From contig NZ_CP094846.1 of NCBI RefSeq assembly GCF_022832975.1, forward strand, positions 1,585,501 to 1,649,500: DNA of 64,000 bases, read 5' to 3'. The stretch is from Ornithobacterium rhinotracheale. Lineage in GTDB: Bacteria > Bacteroidota > Bacteroidia > Flavobacteriales > Weeksellaceae. Shown in pieces: positions 1 to 8,537 of this stretch. The notes under the pieces are model-generated. The model saw only the letters and a program-made list of their open reading frames with translations, made no database searches and was not told the origin of the DNA. A program made the translations under genes and the position numbers. The stretch's first letter is position 1; each line of letters starts with the position of its first letter.

Positions 1-57
1 CGTTTCGTCGGCTACATGATCCGGAAAAAGTTTTTTTAGCTGGTCTTGTAAATCCAT
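1..57 (-). CDS. SUI1/eIF1-like translation initiation factor, N-terminus only
   Basis: Partial gene running off the left edge. Reading the minus strand from the ATG at 57 gives MDLQDQLKKLFPDHVADET, which resembles the N-terminus of the short SUI1/YciH-type translation factors of flavobacteria. Only 19 residues are visible, so no domain can be checked. A short AT-rich gap separates it from the glycosyltransferase gene that follows on the same strand. Confidence 0.5.
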   Translation of the reverse strand, partial: MDLQDQLKKLFPDHVADET

Positions 58-115
58 TCCTCTTATACTTTTATTTAAAATGTAAAGTTATGGATTTTTT
101 GTCTGAATGGAAAAT

Positions 116-1003
116 TCACCTCATTTTCCTACGGGCTGAAAGAATTTTGGGTGCCGAAAAAATAGGATAAAAAAACAATTTTAAACCTTGCCAAATGTTT
201 AATTTCACCCATTGCATTAGCGCTTCCTTCCAAACATCAAATGTGCATTGCCCATACGATTGATTGATGTTATGCATCAAAACCAAAGATTTGATTTTTA
301 GTTTCTTTCTTTCAAAAACAGGCGAAAAAGCACCGCTGCGTTCATCTCGACAATGATGGATTTTTAAGCTTGGCACAATGCCTACTTTTACCCCAAAATA
401 TTGCACACGCTGCACAAAATTTCGATCCTCGCCATAATGATAAAACACCTCGGAAAACAATCCGTGTGTTTTTTCCAATGCGGAAACAGCAACGAGCCAC
501 GCCGCAGCGTTTACAAAATCTATGGTATAAATCTCTTTCAGAGTCCCCAAACTCGCATCAGAAATGTAATTAGGGCATTTTTTGGCATCAATATACGCCT
601 CAAATTTAGAATCAAACGCATCGCCTTTTTCGTTAAGATGCAAGGGGCTTAAAATGGCAAAATCAGGATATTTTTCTGCCATTTGCACCAAGTTGAAAAC
701 CGTATTTGGATAACTTTTGGTATCTTGGTTTAACAAATAAAGATAATCTGCACCGAGTTTTTTAGCATGCTCATAACCTAAATTATTGGCTCGGGCAAAA
801 CCTAAATTTTCGCCCGTTTCTATGATTTGCACTTGCGGAAATTGCCTGCGAACGATTTCTAGCGTAGCATCGGTTGAGCCATTATCTATCAATAAAATAG
901 CCATATCAAGATGGGGCTCTCGCAAAGTCGAAAGGCAATCTACAATCCAGCGTTCGGCGTTGTAGGTAACGATGATAGAGCAAACTTTGGGTGCGGTTTT
1001 CAT
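116..1003 (-). CDS. GT2 family glycosyltransferase (rhamnosyltransferase-like)
   Basis: 295 residues with a GT-A fold of glycosyltransferase family 2. The nucleotide-binding start is CSIIVTYNAE (8-17), followed by LLIDNGSTD (37-45) and ENLGFARANN (65-74). The metal-site region reads LLNQDT (90-95), so the classical DXD is NQD, as often in WbbL-type rhamnosyltransferases. No membrane anchor is obvious, so it probably acts at the cytoplasmic face in polysaccharide or glycoprotein glycan assembly. The start overlaps the end of the upstream GT2 gene by 4 bp, suggesting translational coupling. Donor and acceptor sugars cannot be read from the sequence. Confidence 0.88.
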   Translation of the reverse strand: MKTAPKVCSIIVTYNAERWIVDCLSTLREPHLDMAILLIDNGSTDATLEIVRRQFPQVQIIETGENLGFARANNLGYEHAKKLGADYLYLLNQDTKSYPNTVFNLVQMAEKYPDFAILSPLHLNEKGDAFDSKFEAYIDAKKCPNYISDASLGTLKEIYTIDFVNAAAWLVAVSALEKTHGLFSEVFYHYGEDRNFVQRVQYFGVKVGIVPSLKIHHCRDERSGAFSPVFERKKLKIKSLVLMHNINQSYGQCTFDVWKEALMQWVKLNIWQGLKLFFYPIFSAPKILSARRKMR

Positions 1004-1908
1004 GATTTTTTAATTAATGTTGAAACAACGGGAATTTTGCCCAAAATCCCACGCCATCTTTCGTGCCTGATGTAGGTAATTTCCTCTGCATTCAATGCCC
1101 GCTCGTGCTTTTGGTTTAAAAATGTTTTTGTGCTGATTATAAATTCTTTAAGCGAACGATTTTTTAAGGCAGATTTAGCCGAAGAAAGCATAGCTAAAGG
1201 CAGATTTAATCCTAAATTATAAAAGTAAATGCCTAATTTTTCCGCTTTTTGCGCTTGGTATTTGTACATCGTTGGACGCAAATGTTTTACCCAAACATCG
1301 GGAAATGTCTGAGTTTGCCATTGATTTTTATACGCCAAAAGCACATCGATATTGTCCCAGCCTAGAACGGGTTTTAGTCCATTCATGGCTAAAAAACATT
1401 CTTTGCGATAGGATTTTATTGGGCCACGAATGTGTTGTTTAGATGAAATGTTTTCAAAAGTCCAATGTTGCTTTTCATTGCTAAAGTCCAAAATATCTTC
1501 ATCAGAAAAATCGTTTTTGGCAATTTTTACAATGCCTGCCGCCATGCCCAAATGCGGATTTCCTTGATATGCCTCATGCAGCGTTTGCAAATAATTGGGC
1601 GGAAATATAATGTCTGCATCAAACTTACAAATTATCTCAAAATCCTGAATTTGATTGGTTTTCAATCCTGCCTCAAACGCCCGAACGACCTTTGCACCTG
1701 GTGCATGCCGCGAGGTTTTAAGGTTTAATAATGAAAAATTTTCTCGGTCTTTAATTATGTTTAAAATTTGATTTTCAGTATCATCTGTTGAGCCATCGTT
1801 CACCACCACGCAATCAAAGTTTTGATAAGTTTGTCGTGCAAGCGAATCCAAGCAATCTGCAATGTGTGCCGCCTCGTTGTGTGCAGGAATGATGATTAAA
1901 AACCTCAT
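1000..1908 (-). CDS. GT2 family glycosyltransferase
   Basis: 302 residues. N-terminal FLIIIPAHNEAAHI (3-16), VVVNDGSTDD (34-43) and a canonical DXD in KFDADI (95-100) define a family 2 GT-A glycosyltransferase. A GWDNID stretch near residue 180 matches the usual acceptor-side region. It overlaps its neighbours by 4 bp on both sides (M1 peptidase upstream, second GT2 downstream), so the three genes form a tight minus-strand operon. It probably adds a sugar to a surface glycan; the substrate is unknown. Confidence 0.88.
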   Translation of the reverse strand: MRFLIIIPAHNEAAHIADCLDSLARQTYQNFDCVVVNDGSTDDTENQILNIIKDRENFSLLNLKTSRHAPGAKVVRAFEAGLKTNQIQDFEIICKFDADIIFPPNYLQTLHEAYQGNPHLGMAAGIVKIAKNDFSDEDILDFSNEKQHWTFENISSKQHIRGPIKSYRKECFLAMNGLKPVLGWDNIDVLLAYKNQWQTQTFPDVWVKHLRPTMYKYQAQKAEKLGIYFYNLGLNLPLAMLSSAKSALKNRSLKEFIISTKTFLNQKHERALNAEEITYIRHERWRGILGKIPVVSTLIKKS

Positions 1909-3536
1909 GAATTATAATTTTTAAATTGAATCAAAAGGTTTTTGTTAGGCAAAACATCAACATCTTTTTGGGACAAAACTTTCCATTCTTTCGTCGGCTG
2001 AATCCAGTCTTTGTTTTCCAACTGAACGGGCATTGCAAATCCATCGACACAATTTTCCCAACGATAGAAATATTGATTTTGTTCTTTTTTGATGGACAAA
2101 ATGGGAATTTGTGTGGTTCGCAGGTATTGATTAAAAAATGCTTTTAAATCTAATTTTGTTTTATCCTCTATGTAGTGTTCAATCTGTGCGCCCGTTACGA
2201 TTTTATGACGAAAATCTTTGTTCAAGCCACGCATCAATGCCAAAAATGCGGTATCATCGTTCATCCATTCGCGCAATGTCTGAATCATGCACGCTCCTTT
2301 ATTATACATATCCACACTCCCCTCTTGATGCTCATCGTACACGCCTTGCATCGGGCGATCGTTTAAAATCTGTCGCTGATAGCCTTGCAAATATTTTTGC
2401 GCCGCCTCTTTGCCATAATAATACTCCACAAAAAGGGCTTCGGAATAAGTGGTAAACGCCTCGTGCACCCACATATCAGCGATTTGCTCGGTGGTAATAT
2501 TGTTGCCAAACCACTCATGCCCAGACTCGTGAATGATGATAAAATCAAACAAATTGCCATAACCACTTCCCGAGCGATCCATGCCTCTATAGCCATTTTG
2601 GTAATCGTTTCCGTAGGCGATATTGCTCTGGTGCTCCATGCCTAAAAACGGCGTTTCGACCAATTTATAGGAATCTTCGTAAAACGGATACGCCCCAAAC
2701 CAATGCTCAAAAGCTTTAAGCATCATCGGCACTTGTTTAAATTGTTTTTTAGCTTTTTCTACATTATAATCAAGCACCCAATAATTTAATTTAAGTTTCC
2801 CATTTTCGCCATGATAAATGTCCGAAAAATGTACATAATTCCCAATATTTGGCGTAATGTTATAGGCATTAATGGGATTTTTGACCTGCCAAGTGTACAC
2901 GCCGTTTTCCTTTGAAATTAAATTTCCATTGGCTACCGCCACTTGTTTTTTTTCGGTTTTTACACGAATCATTGCCCCTCGGTCTGGCTCATCGCCTTGA
3001 TAATCCTTGCATGGAAACCACAGGCTCGCCCCTTGGCGTTGCACCGCAACCGAAAGCCAATTTCGATTTTTTAAATCTTTGGTAAAAATCCATCCACCAT
3101 CCCAGGGTGCTTGCAAGGCAATTTTGGGTTTTCCTTGAAACAAAAAACGCAATTTGATGTTTTTTTCTTGCTTTAATTTTTTAGTAGGAATAAAGTAATG
3201 ATCCCCCTTATTTAAAATAGAATTTAGCGGAATTTTTTTTACTTTATTAGAGGATAGAAGCTGTTCTACTTGGGTGATTTGCATAGGTTTTTGCAAATCT
3301 ATTTGTAAAAATCTTCCTTGTTTATCAAGACTTAAATCAATAACGACTTCTCCTTTTATGCTCTTATTTTCGGTATGGGTTTCTAGCTGAAGATCATAAT
3401 ACTTAACATCCCAAAAATCACGAAAATGATTATTTTTCCCGCGTAAGTATTTCTCTGCTAGACTAATGCTATCGCTCTGAGCCTGGGTTGCTCCAAAATT
3501 TAACCCCAATAAACAAAGAAGAATTTTTTTTCTCAT
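1905..3536 (-). CDS. M1 family zinc aminopeptidase, secreted
   Basis: 543 residues with an N-terminal signal peptide of about 19 residues ending ...ATQAQ. The N-terminal beta domain leads into a gluzincin catalytic domain: substrate-binding GMEHQ (299-303) and zinc site HESGH (336-340) with the third ligand Glu359 in WVHEA, exactly the HExxH-18-E spacing. The protein is shorter than the 835-residue M1 enzyme at 28703 and lacks a long C-terminal helical repeat domain. It likely trims peptides in the periplasm or outside the cell. It sits 6 bp after the agmatinase gene and overlaps the GT2 gene by 4 bp. Confidence 0.93.
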   Translation of the reverse strand: MRKKILLCLLGLNFGATQAQSDSISLAEKYLRGKNNHFRDFWDVKYYDLQLETHTENKSIKGEVVIDLSLDKQGRFLQIDLQKPMQITQVEQLLSSNKVKKIPLNSILNKGDHYFIPTKKLKQEKNIKLRFLFQGKPKIALQAPWDGGWIFTKDLKNRNWLSVAVQRQGASLWFPCKDYQGDEPDRGAMIRVKTEKKQVAVANGNLISKENGVYTWQVKNPINAYNITPNIGNYVHFSDIYHGENGKLKLNYWVLDYNVEKAKKQFKQVPMMLKAFEHWFGAYPFYEDSYKLVETPFLGMEHQSNIAYGNDYQNGYRGMDRSGSGYGNLFDFIIIHESGHEWFGNNITTEQIADMWVHEAFTTYSEALFVEYYYGKEAAQKYLQGYQRQILNDRPMQGVYDEHQEGSVDMYNKGACMIQTLREWMNDDTAFLALMRGLNKDFRHKIVTGAQIEHYIEDKTKLDLKAFFNQYLRTTQIPILSIKKEQNQYFYRWENCVDGFAMPVQLENKDWIQPTKEWKVLSQKDVDVLPNKNLLIQFKNYNS

Positions 3537-3542
3537 GCTTAC

Positions 3543-4391
3543 TTATTTTGTGAATTGATAAGCCAACATTTTATAGTATAATTTAGCCGCTAAAAAATCA
3601 GATGATTTTTCGTTTTCGTTTGGTGCAAGTTCCACAATATCAAAACCTACGACATTTTTTTGCTGAATTACTTTTTTCAATAATTTCAAAGTTGGATACC
3701 ATGGCAATCCACCTGGCTCTGGCGTTCCTGTAGATGGACAAATCGAAGGATCAAATCCGTCTAAATCAATGGTAATGTACACAGGATTATCGCCCAAGCG
3801 ATTGAATACATCTTCGATCCAATTTGGATTTTCAGCGATTTGGTGTGCAAAGAATACATTTTCTTCTTTTAAATACTGCACTTCGCTTGTGTCCATACTT
3901 CTGATTCCCACTTGCACAAGATGATGCTTTTCATTTGCCTCAAAAACAGCACAAGCATGATTGCATTTGCTACCGTGGTACTCTGGTCTCAAATCAGTGT
4001 GGGCATCTAATTGCAAAACCGTGATTTTGCCATATTTTTCTCCAAAAGCACGAATACTCCCTATCGAGATAGAATGCTCGCCCCCAAAAAGTGTTACGAA
4101 TTTATCGTCGTCTAAATATTTCTTAACTCGATCGTGCACCGCATCGGTCATGGCTTCTGGCGAAGCGTCTTCAGTCACTGGCTCATCAAGGAAAATTCCA
4201 TTTTTGTAGGGTTCTGATTTGGTTTCGATGTCGTAAATCTCCATGTTATCGGCTGCATCTAAAAAGGCATCTGGTCCTTTGTCTGCTCCCTTAATCCATG
4301 TACTTGTCCCGTCGTATGGAACGGGAATTAGCACTGCTTTAGCGGTTTCATATTTGCCGTATTCTTCTTCTACTCCTGCGAAAATTCTCAT
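3543..4391 (-). CDS. speB: Agmatinase/arginase family ureohydrolase
   Basis: 282 residues of the ureohydrolase fold. The binuclear manganese site is visible as GGEHS (103-107), DAHTD (129-133) and DLDGFDP (209-215). Family members hydrolyse a guanidino group to urea. Agmatine (to putrescine) is the best guess given the length and the absence of arginase-specific features, but formimidoylglutamate or another guanidino substrate cannot be excluded. First gene of the minus-strand run 4391-116. Its upstream region is shared divergently with uvrB. Confidence 0.85.
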   Translation of the reverse strand: MRIFAGVEEEYGKYETAKAVLIPVPYDGTSTWIKGADKGPDAFLDAADNMEIYDIETKSEPYKNGIFLDEPVTEDASPEAMTDAVHDRVKKYLDDDKFVTLFGGEHSISIGSIRAFGEKYGKITVLQLDAHTDLRPEYHGSKCNHACAVFEANEKHHLVQVGIRSMDTSEVQYLKEENVFFAHQIAENPNWIEDVFNRLGDNPVYITIDLDGFDPSICPSTGTPEPGGLPWYPTLKLLKKVIQQKNVVGFDIVELAPNENEKSSDFLAAKLYYKMLAYQFTK

Positions 4392-4533
4392 TTATTTTGT
4401 ATTTTACTATTAAAATTCAAAAGTAAAATTTTAATCCGTATTATTAAATATTTTTTGATAGATTTTTGGCATATTACTATTATTAAAAATACCAATAAAC
4501 TAACTTTTCCTTAAATTTCATTTGCTAGCCAAG

Positions 4534-4614
4534 ATTCCGAATCGAGTTCGGAATAACACCACTTCCTACGAAATGTCACCTTAAGGTCTCAAAGATTCTG
4601 AAATGAATTCAGAA
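4534..4614 (-). repeat. Dispersed REP-like palindromic repeat, partial copy
   Basis: Two palindromes, ATTCCGAATCGAGTTCGGAAT at 4534-4554 less one base and a second ATTCTGAA...TTCAG.. at 4595-4614, match on the reverse strand the palindromes of the 146-bp units at 44360-44962. The match extends to a GGTGACAT tail and keeps the same order of elements. It is a single, diverged and incomplete copy. Confidence 0.75.
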
Positions 4615-4692
4615 CGACAATCAGGGTTTAAAGCAAGAATAACAAATATGAATAAAAATACCCAAAATTCTATATTTTTTATACCGAGCGTT

Positions 4693-4721
4693 TTGTGTAA
4701 TTTTGTTTAATTGTATTTTTG
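4693..4721 (+). promoter_or_regulatory. Putative uvrB promoter
   Basis: TTG at 4693-4695, 18-nt spacer, TATTTTTG at 4714-4721 fits the Bacteroidota -33/-7 consensus. Transcription would start about at the ATG at 4727, giving a leaderless or nearly leaderless mRNA. An alternative -7 box TAATTTTG lies at 4698-4705. Confidence 0.5.
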
Positions 4722-4726
4722 CATTA

Positions 4727-6724
4727 ATGGATTTTAAAATAGTTTCAAATTACAGCCCTACGGGAGATCAGCCCAGAGCGATTAAACAACTGTCTCAAGG
4801 TATTTTAAATAATGATAAATACCAAACGCTGCTTGGGGTTACAGGTTCGGGAAAAACTTTCACCATTGCCAATGTGGTGCAGGAAGTGCAACGGCCTACG
4901 CTCGTTCTGGCACATAACAAAACGCTTGCAGCTCAGCTCTATATGGAGTTTCAAGAATTTTTCCCAAACAATGCTGTGGAATATTTTGTATCCTACTACG
5001 ACTACTACCAGCCAGAAGCTTACATTCCGCATTCTGGCGTGTATATAGAAAAAGATTTAAGCATCAACGACGAGATTGAAAAACTGAGGCTTAGTGCGAC
5101 TTCTTCCCTACTTTCGGGACGAAGAGATATTTTGGTCGTTGCCTCGGTTTCGTGCTTATATGGTATCGGAAATCCTACAGAATTTCACAAAAATGTGATT
5201 AAAGCCGAAGTGGGATTAAAAGTTTCTAGAACACACTTTCTGCATCAATTAGTAAATGCCCTCTACTCCCGTTCTATGGTAGATTTTGGTCGAGGAAACT
5301 TCCGTATTCAGGGTGATACGGTGGAGGTTTTTCCCGCTTATGCCGATGACGGAATCCGTTTTCATTTTTATGGCGACACAATCGAAGAGATTGAATCCTT
5401 TAATGTAGAAACAGGGAAAAGAATTTCGGGATTTGATAAAATTAATATTTATCCAGCCAATATTTTTGTGACTTCGCCCGAGACCTTAAACAATGCAATA
5501 AAAAACATTCAGATAGACTTAGAAAAGCAAGTTGAATACTTTCAAGACATTGGTAAAACACTTGAAGCCAAACGCCTAAAAGAACGCACCGAATTTGATA
5601 TCGAAATGATGAAAGAACTCGGTTATTGCTCGGGAATTGAAAACTATTCTCGTTATCTCGACGGCCGATTGCCTGGCACCCGCCCATTCTGCTTACTCGA
5701 TTATTTTCCAGACGATTATCTTATGGTGATTGATGAATCGCATGTTACGGTGCCACAAGTGCACGCCATGTACGGGGGCGACCGAAGTAGAAAAGAAAAT
5801 TTGGTGGAATACGGATTTAGGCTACCTGCCGCAATGGACAACCGCCCGCTCAAGTTTGAAGAATTTGAAGCCATCCAAAACCAAGTGATTTATGTTTCTG
5901 CAACGCCTGCAAATTATGAATTAGAAAAATCAGACGGTGTAATTGTAGAGCAAATCATTCGTCCGACGGGATTGCTCGATCCTGTGATTGAAGTGCGACC
6001 ATCTCAAAATCAAATGGATGATTTGATGGAAGAAATCCAAAAACGCGCCGAAATCGATGAACGCACGCTTGTGACCACGCTCACCAAACGCATGGCGGAA
6101 GAACTTACTAAATTCTTGACACGCTACGGCGTAAGAACGCAATACATTCACTCAGATGTGGATACGCTCGATCGTGTGAAAATCATGCAAGATTTGCGCG
6201 AAGGCCTTTTTGATGTGCTCGTTGGGGTAAACCTTTTGAGAGAAGGGCTCGATTTGCCAGAAGTTTCGCTCGTGGCCATTTTAGATGCCGACAAAGAAGG
6301 ATTCTTAAGAAATCACCGTTCGCTCACGCAAACCGCAGGGCGTGCCGCTCGAAATGTGAATGGAAAAGTGATTATGTATGCCGATAAAATTACGGGTAGT
6401 ATGCAACAAACCATTGATGAGACCGCCCGACGCAGAGAAATTCAGATTAAATACAACAAAGACCACAACAAAACGCCACAACCGCTACACAAGAAAATCA
6501 CACGCATTCAGCAAGAAGCAGAATTTGAGCAAAATCCGTATGTGCGCAAAGAAGCCAGCTTAAGACAAGTGGCTGAACAACAAGCATCTTATGGCGAAGT
6601 GGACATCGAAAAACTCATTGAAGAAAAAACGAAAACCATGGAAAAAGCAGCAAAAGATTTGGATTTTTTACAAGCCGCCAAATTGCGAGACGAAATCAAC
6701 GAACTTAAAAATCAAAAAGCTTAA
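4727..6724 (+). CDS. uvrB: Excinuclease ABC subunit B
   Basis: 665 residues, the full family length. Walker [11 protein letters not shown] lies near residue 36, the beta-hairpin region [12 protein letters not shown] near 92, helicase motif DESHVTVPQ near 336, SATPANYE near 394 and motif [13 protein letters not shown] near 535. A C-terminal UVR domain (about 620-660) ends the protein. It loads onto damaged DNA with UvrA and recruits UvrC in nucleotide excision repair. A longer frame opens at 4703, but ATG 4727 ([15 protein letters not shown]) matches the family N-terminus and lies just after a -7 box. The mechanosensitive channel gene follows 3 bp later. Confidence 0.97.
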   Translation: MDFKIVSNYSPTGDQPRAIKQLSQGILNNDKYQTLLGVTGSGKTFTIANVVQEVQRPTLVLAHNKTLAAQLYMEFQEFFPNNAVEYFVSYYDYYQPEAYIPHSGVYIEKDLSINDEIEKLRLSATSSLLSGRRDILVVASVSCLYGIGNPTEFHKNVIKAEVGLKVSRTHFLHQLVNALYSRSMVDFGRGNFRIQGDTVEVFPAYADDGIRFHFYGDTIEEIESFNVETGKRISGFDKINIYPANIFVTSPETLNNAIKNIQIDLEKQVEYFQDIGKTLEAKRLKERTEFDIEMMKELGYCSGIENYSRYLDGRLPGTRPFCLLDYFPDDYLMVIDESHVTVPQVHAMYGGDRSRKENLVEYGFRLPAAMDNRPLKFEEFEAIQNQVIYVSATPANYELEKSDGVIVEQIIRPTGLLDPVIEVRPSQNQMDDLMEEIQKRAEIDERTLVTTLTKRMAEELTKFLTRYGVRTQYIHSDVDTLDRVKIMQDLREGLFDVLVGVNLLREGLDLPEVSLVAILDADKEGFLRNHRSLTQTAGRAARNVNGKVIMYADKITGSMQQTIDETARRREIQIKYNKDHNKTPQPLHKKITRIQQEAEFEQNPYVRKEASLRQVAEQQASYGEVDIEKLIEEKTKTMEKAAKDLDFLQAAKLRDEINELKNQKA

Positions 6725-6727
6725 AAT

Positions 6728-7618
6728 ATGAAAACAAATATTGAATATTTAAACGACATAATACGCTCGTGGGAAGATTCCACTTTATATTTTTTGCCTA
6801 AAGCTTTTTTAGCACTTGTAGTTTTAATTTTATTTTATTTTTTGGCTAAAGGTGCTAAGCATCTCAGCCTTAAATTTTATGACAAAACCTTCAAAAAACA
6901 TATCGAAATTGCCTATTTGATTTCATCATTAATCTATTTCTTTTTCTTAATTTCTGGCGTAATTTTAGCCCTGCAAATTTTAGGTTTAGAGAAATTTTTA
7001 ACCAAAATCTTAGCTGGTGCAGGTATCGTGGGGATTATTGCAGGTTTTGCATTCAAAGATGTGGCTTCCAATCTGTTTGCAGGATTATTACTGAAAGCAC
7101 AAAGTCCGTTTAAAAAAGACGATTGGGTAAACATCAACGGGACATACGGGCGCGTAACGCAAGTGGGCTGGATTACAACGAGCATTAAAACGGTGCCTGG
7201 TCAAGAAGTTTTTGTGCCCAATCAAGTGGTGTATAATAATAATTTTACCAATTATTCCACCTACGGAATGCGTCGCGTGATTTTGGAAACAGGCGTTTCG
7301 TACGGCGATGATTTGGACCTTGTAAGAAAATGTGCTCTTGAAGAAGTGCACAAAACGCAAGACGCCCTACTCGACCAGCCGATTGATATGTATTTTACCG
7401 AAATTGGAAATTCTAGTTATAATTTTCAATTAAGGTTTTGGATAAAATTTGACACCAATGACAATTATCGCCGAGCCATGAGCGATATTATTATGCGTGT
7501 AAAAAAACGATTTGAGCAAGAAAACATTTCAATTGCTTACAATGTTACTACGCTCGATTTTGGAGTAAAAGGCGGTGTAAATCTCTTTGACAAATCAATC
7601 CAAGTAAAAAGCGAATAA
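6728..7618 (+). CDS. mscS: Small-conductance mechanosensitive channel, MscS family
   Basis: 296 residues with about three N-terminal membrane helices. The pore helix is Gly/Ala-rich (AGAGIVGIIAGFAFKD, about 95-110) and is followed by the MscS beta domain with SPFKKDDWVNI and VPNQVVYNNNFTNYS. It opens on membrane tension to release osmolytes during hypo-osmotic shock. It starts 3 bp after uvrB and is probably co-transcribed with it. It converges with the next gene with 1 bp between the stop codons. The osmolyte importer lies just beyond, so osmotic uptake and release functions are close together. Confidence 0.93.
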   Translation: MKTNIEYLNDIIRSWEDSTLYFLPKAFLALVVLILFYFLAKGAKHLSLKFYDKTFKKHIEIAYLISSLIYFFFLISGVILALQILGLEKFLTKILAGAGIVGIIAGFAFKDVASNLFAGLLLKAQSPFKKDDWVNINGTYGRVTQVGWITTSIKTVPGQEVFVPNQVVYNNNFTNYSTYGMRRVILETGVSYGDDLDLVRKCALEEVHKTQDALLDQPIDMYFTEIGNSSYNFQLRFWIKFDTNDNYRRAMSDIIMRVKKRFEQENISIAYNVTTLDFGVKGGVNLFDKSIQVKSE

Positions 7619-7619
7619 T

Positions 7620-8249
7620 TTATTTAAAAATCCAAAGCATTACAGGTTTTTGGTTTTTGATGCTTTTTAAAAGGTCGTCTATATTTTGCATCAATTCATT
7701 GCAAATCACGGGACAGCCTTCGCTCACTTTGGGCGCTGGAATAGGATAAATCTCGGTAGACGGCACACCGATGTATGAGTGCAAAACGATATATCTTTTA
7801 AAAGCATTGCTATTGGTAGATTCAAGACCGTGTAGCTTGTAATGCACATGCGTACCCCAATTGCTGTAGCTACGCGCACCGATTCTATATTTTCCTTCGG
7901 ACGAACAATTGCTGCCAGGCACATTGCTAAATTTCACATAGTTAGCTTTGCTATTTCCGCCCTTTCCGTGCACAGCAATTCCTTTGTAAATTACATCTTT
8001 CTTATTGAAATCATACACAAACATTCTATTTTTCCCCGAATGTTGGCTAAAATCCACCAAAATACAATAATTCGTATTTAAATCATTTTTCTTACAATAA
8101 TCTAAAGCCTGCGTGGCGTAATAATCAATTCTGTTTTTTTGTGTATTTGTTAGTTTAGGACTATTGAAAAATGCAAATTTTATAATTAAACCAATCAAAA
8201 AAATGGCAAGTACAATCAGGCCGATGTGAAAAATCTTTTCTTTGTTCAT
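7620..8249 (-). CDS. L,D-transpeptidase catalytic-domain-like protein (YkuD_2 type)
   Basis: 209 residues with one N-terminal membrane anchor (about 5-27). The C-terminal part carries HG (in AVHGKGGNS), an IVLHSYIG segment and the nucleophile motif SEGCPVI, the pattern of murein L,D-transpeptidase-like proteins. It probably acts on peptidoglycan stem peptides in the periplasm, but enzymatic activity of this subfamily is less certain than for classical YkuD enzymes. Single minus-strand gene converging on mscS. Confidence 0.75.
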   Translation of the reverse strand: MNKEKIFHIGLIVLAIFLIGLIIKFAFFNSPKLTNTQKNRIDYYATQALDYCKKNDLNTNYCILVDFSQHSGKNRMFVYDFNKKDVIYKGIAVHGKGGNSKANYVKFSNVPGSNCSSEGKYRIGARSYSNWGTHVHYKLHGLESTNSNAFKRYIVLHSYIGVPSTEIYPIPAPKVSEGCPVICNELMQNIDDLLKSIKNQKPVMLWIFK

Positions 8250-8537
8250 AGTTAGATTTAGGTTTTATTATAAAATCTGAAATCAGAGTTTTTTTTTAGA
8301 AAAAAACAAAGAAAAGAGAATGTAAAATCCGCCCATGTAAGACCAGCGGGGGTATAGGTATGAAGCACTTTCTTTTGTCATGCAAGCATCCATCTTGAAG
8401 GACTTTACAAACTCCGACAAGACAAATTTACGAAAAAATAATTCTCACTTAAGCTAAAAATAAAATTTACACGAATTTTTATTTTGATGTAGCTTTCCTT
8501 ACATTGCAACACATATTAATTGTCAAACCATTTAGTC
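8250..8537. other. Intergenic region with GC-richer, possibly structured island
   Basis: 288 bases between divergent genes. Positions 8320-8420 are clearly richer in G+C than the surroundings. On the plus strand they form short nested stems, for example TCTTG-aa-GGA against TCC-ga-CAAGA at 8392-8423 and CCGC/GCGG near 8321-8350. On the minus strand a 36-codon frame from about 8386 also exists without a recognisable product. Role unknown: leader RNA of either gene, small RNA or small ORF. Confidence 0.35.

Larger units (their letters stand above)
4392..4726. other. Divergent intergenic region speB/uvrB with palindromes and uvrB promoter
   Basis: 335 bases without a gene. It holds two palindromes belonging to the repeat family seen at 44360-44962 (positions 4534-4554 and 4595-4614, here in the inverted orientation), an AT-rich stretch, and at the right end the putative uvrB promoter. 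No RNA gene is seen. Confidence 0.7.

Noticed and set aside
2138-2455. 105-codon plus-strand frame inside the M1 peptidase gene
   Set aside because: Antisense shadow of a well-supported gene with catalytic motifs on the minus strand.
4703-4726. Earlier ATG for uvrB
   Set aside because: The extra eight residues overlap the -7 box and do not occur in UvrB proteins.
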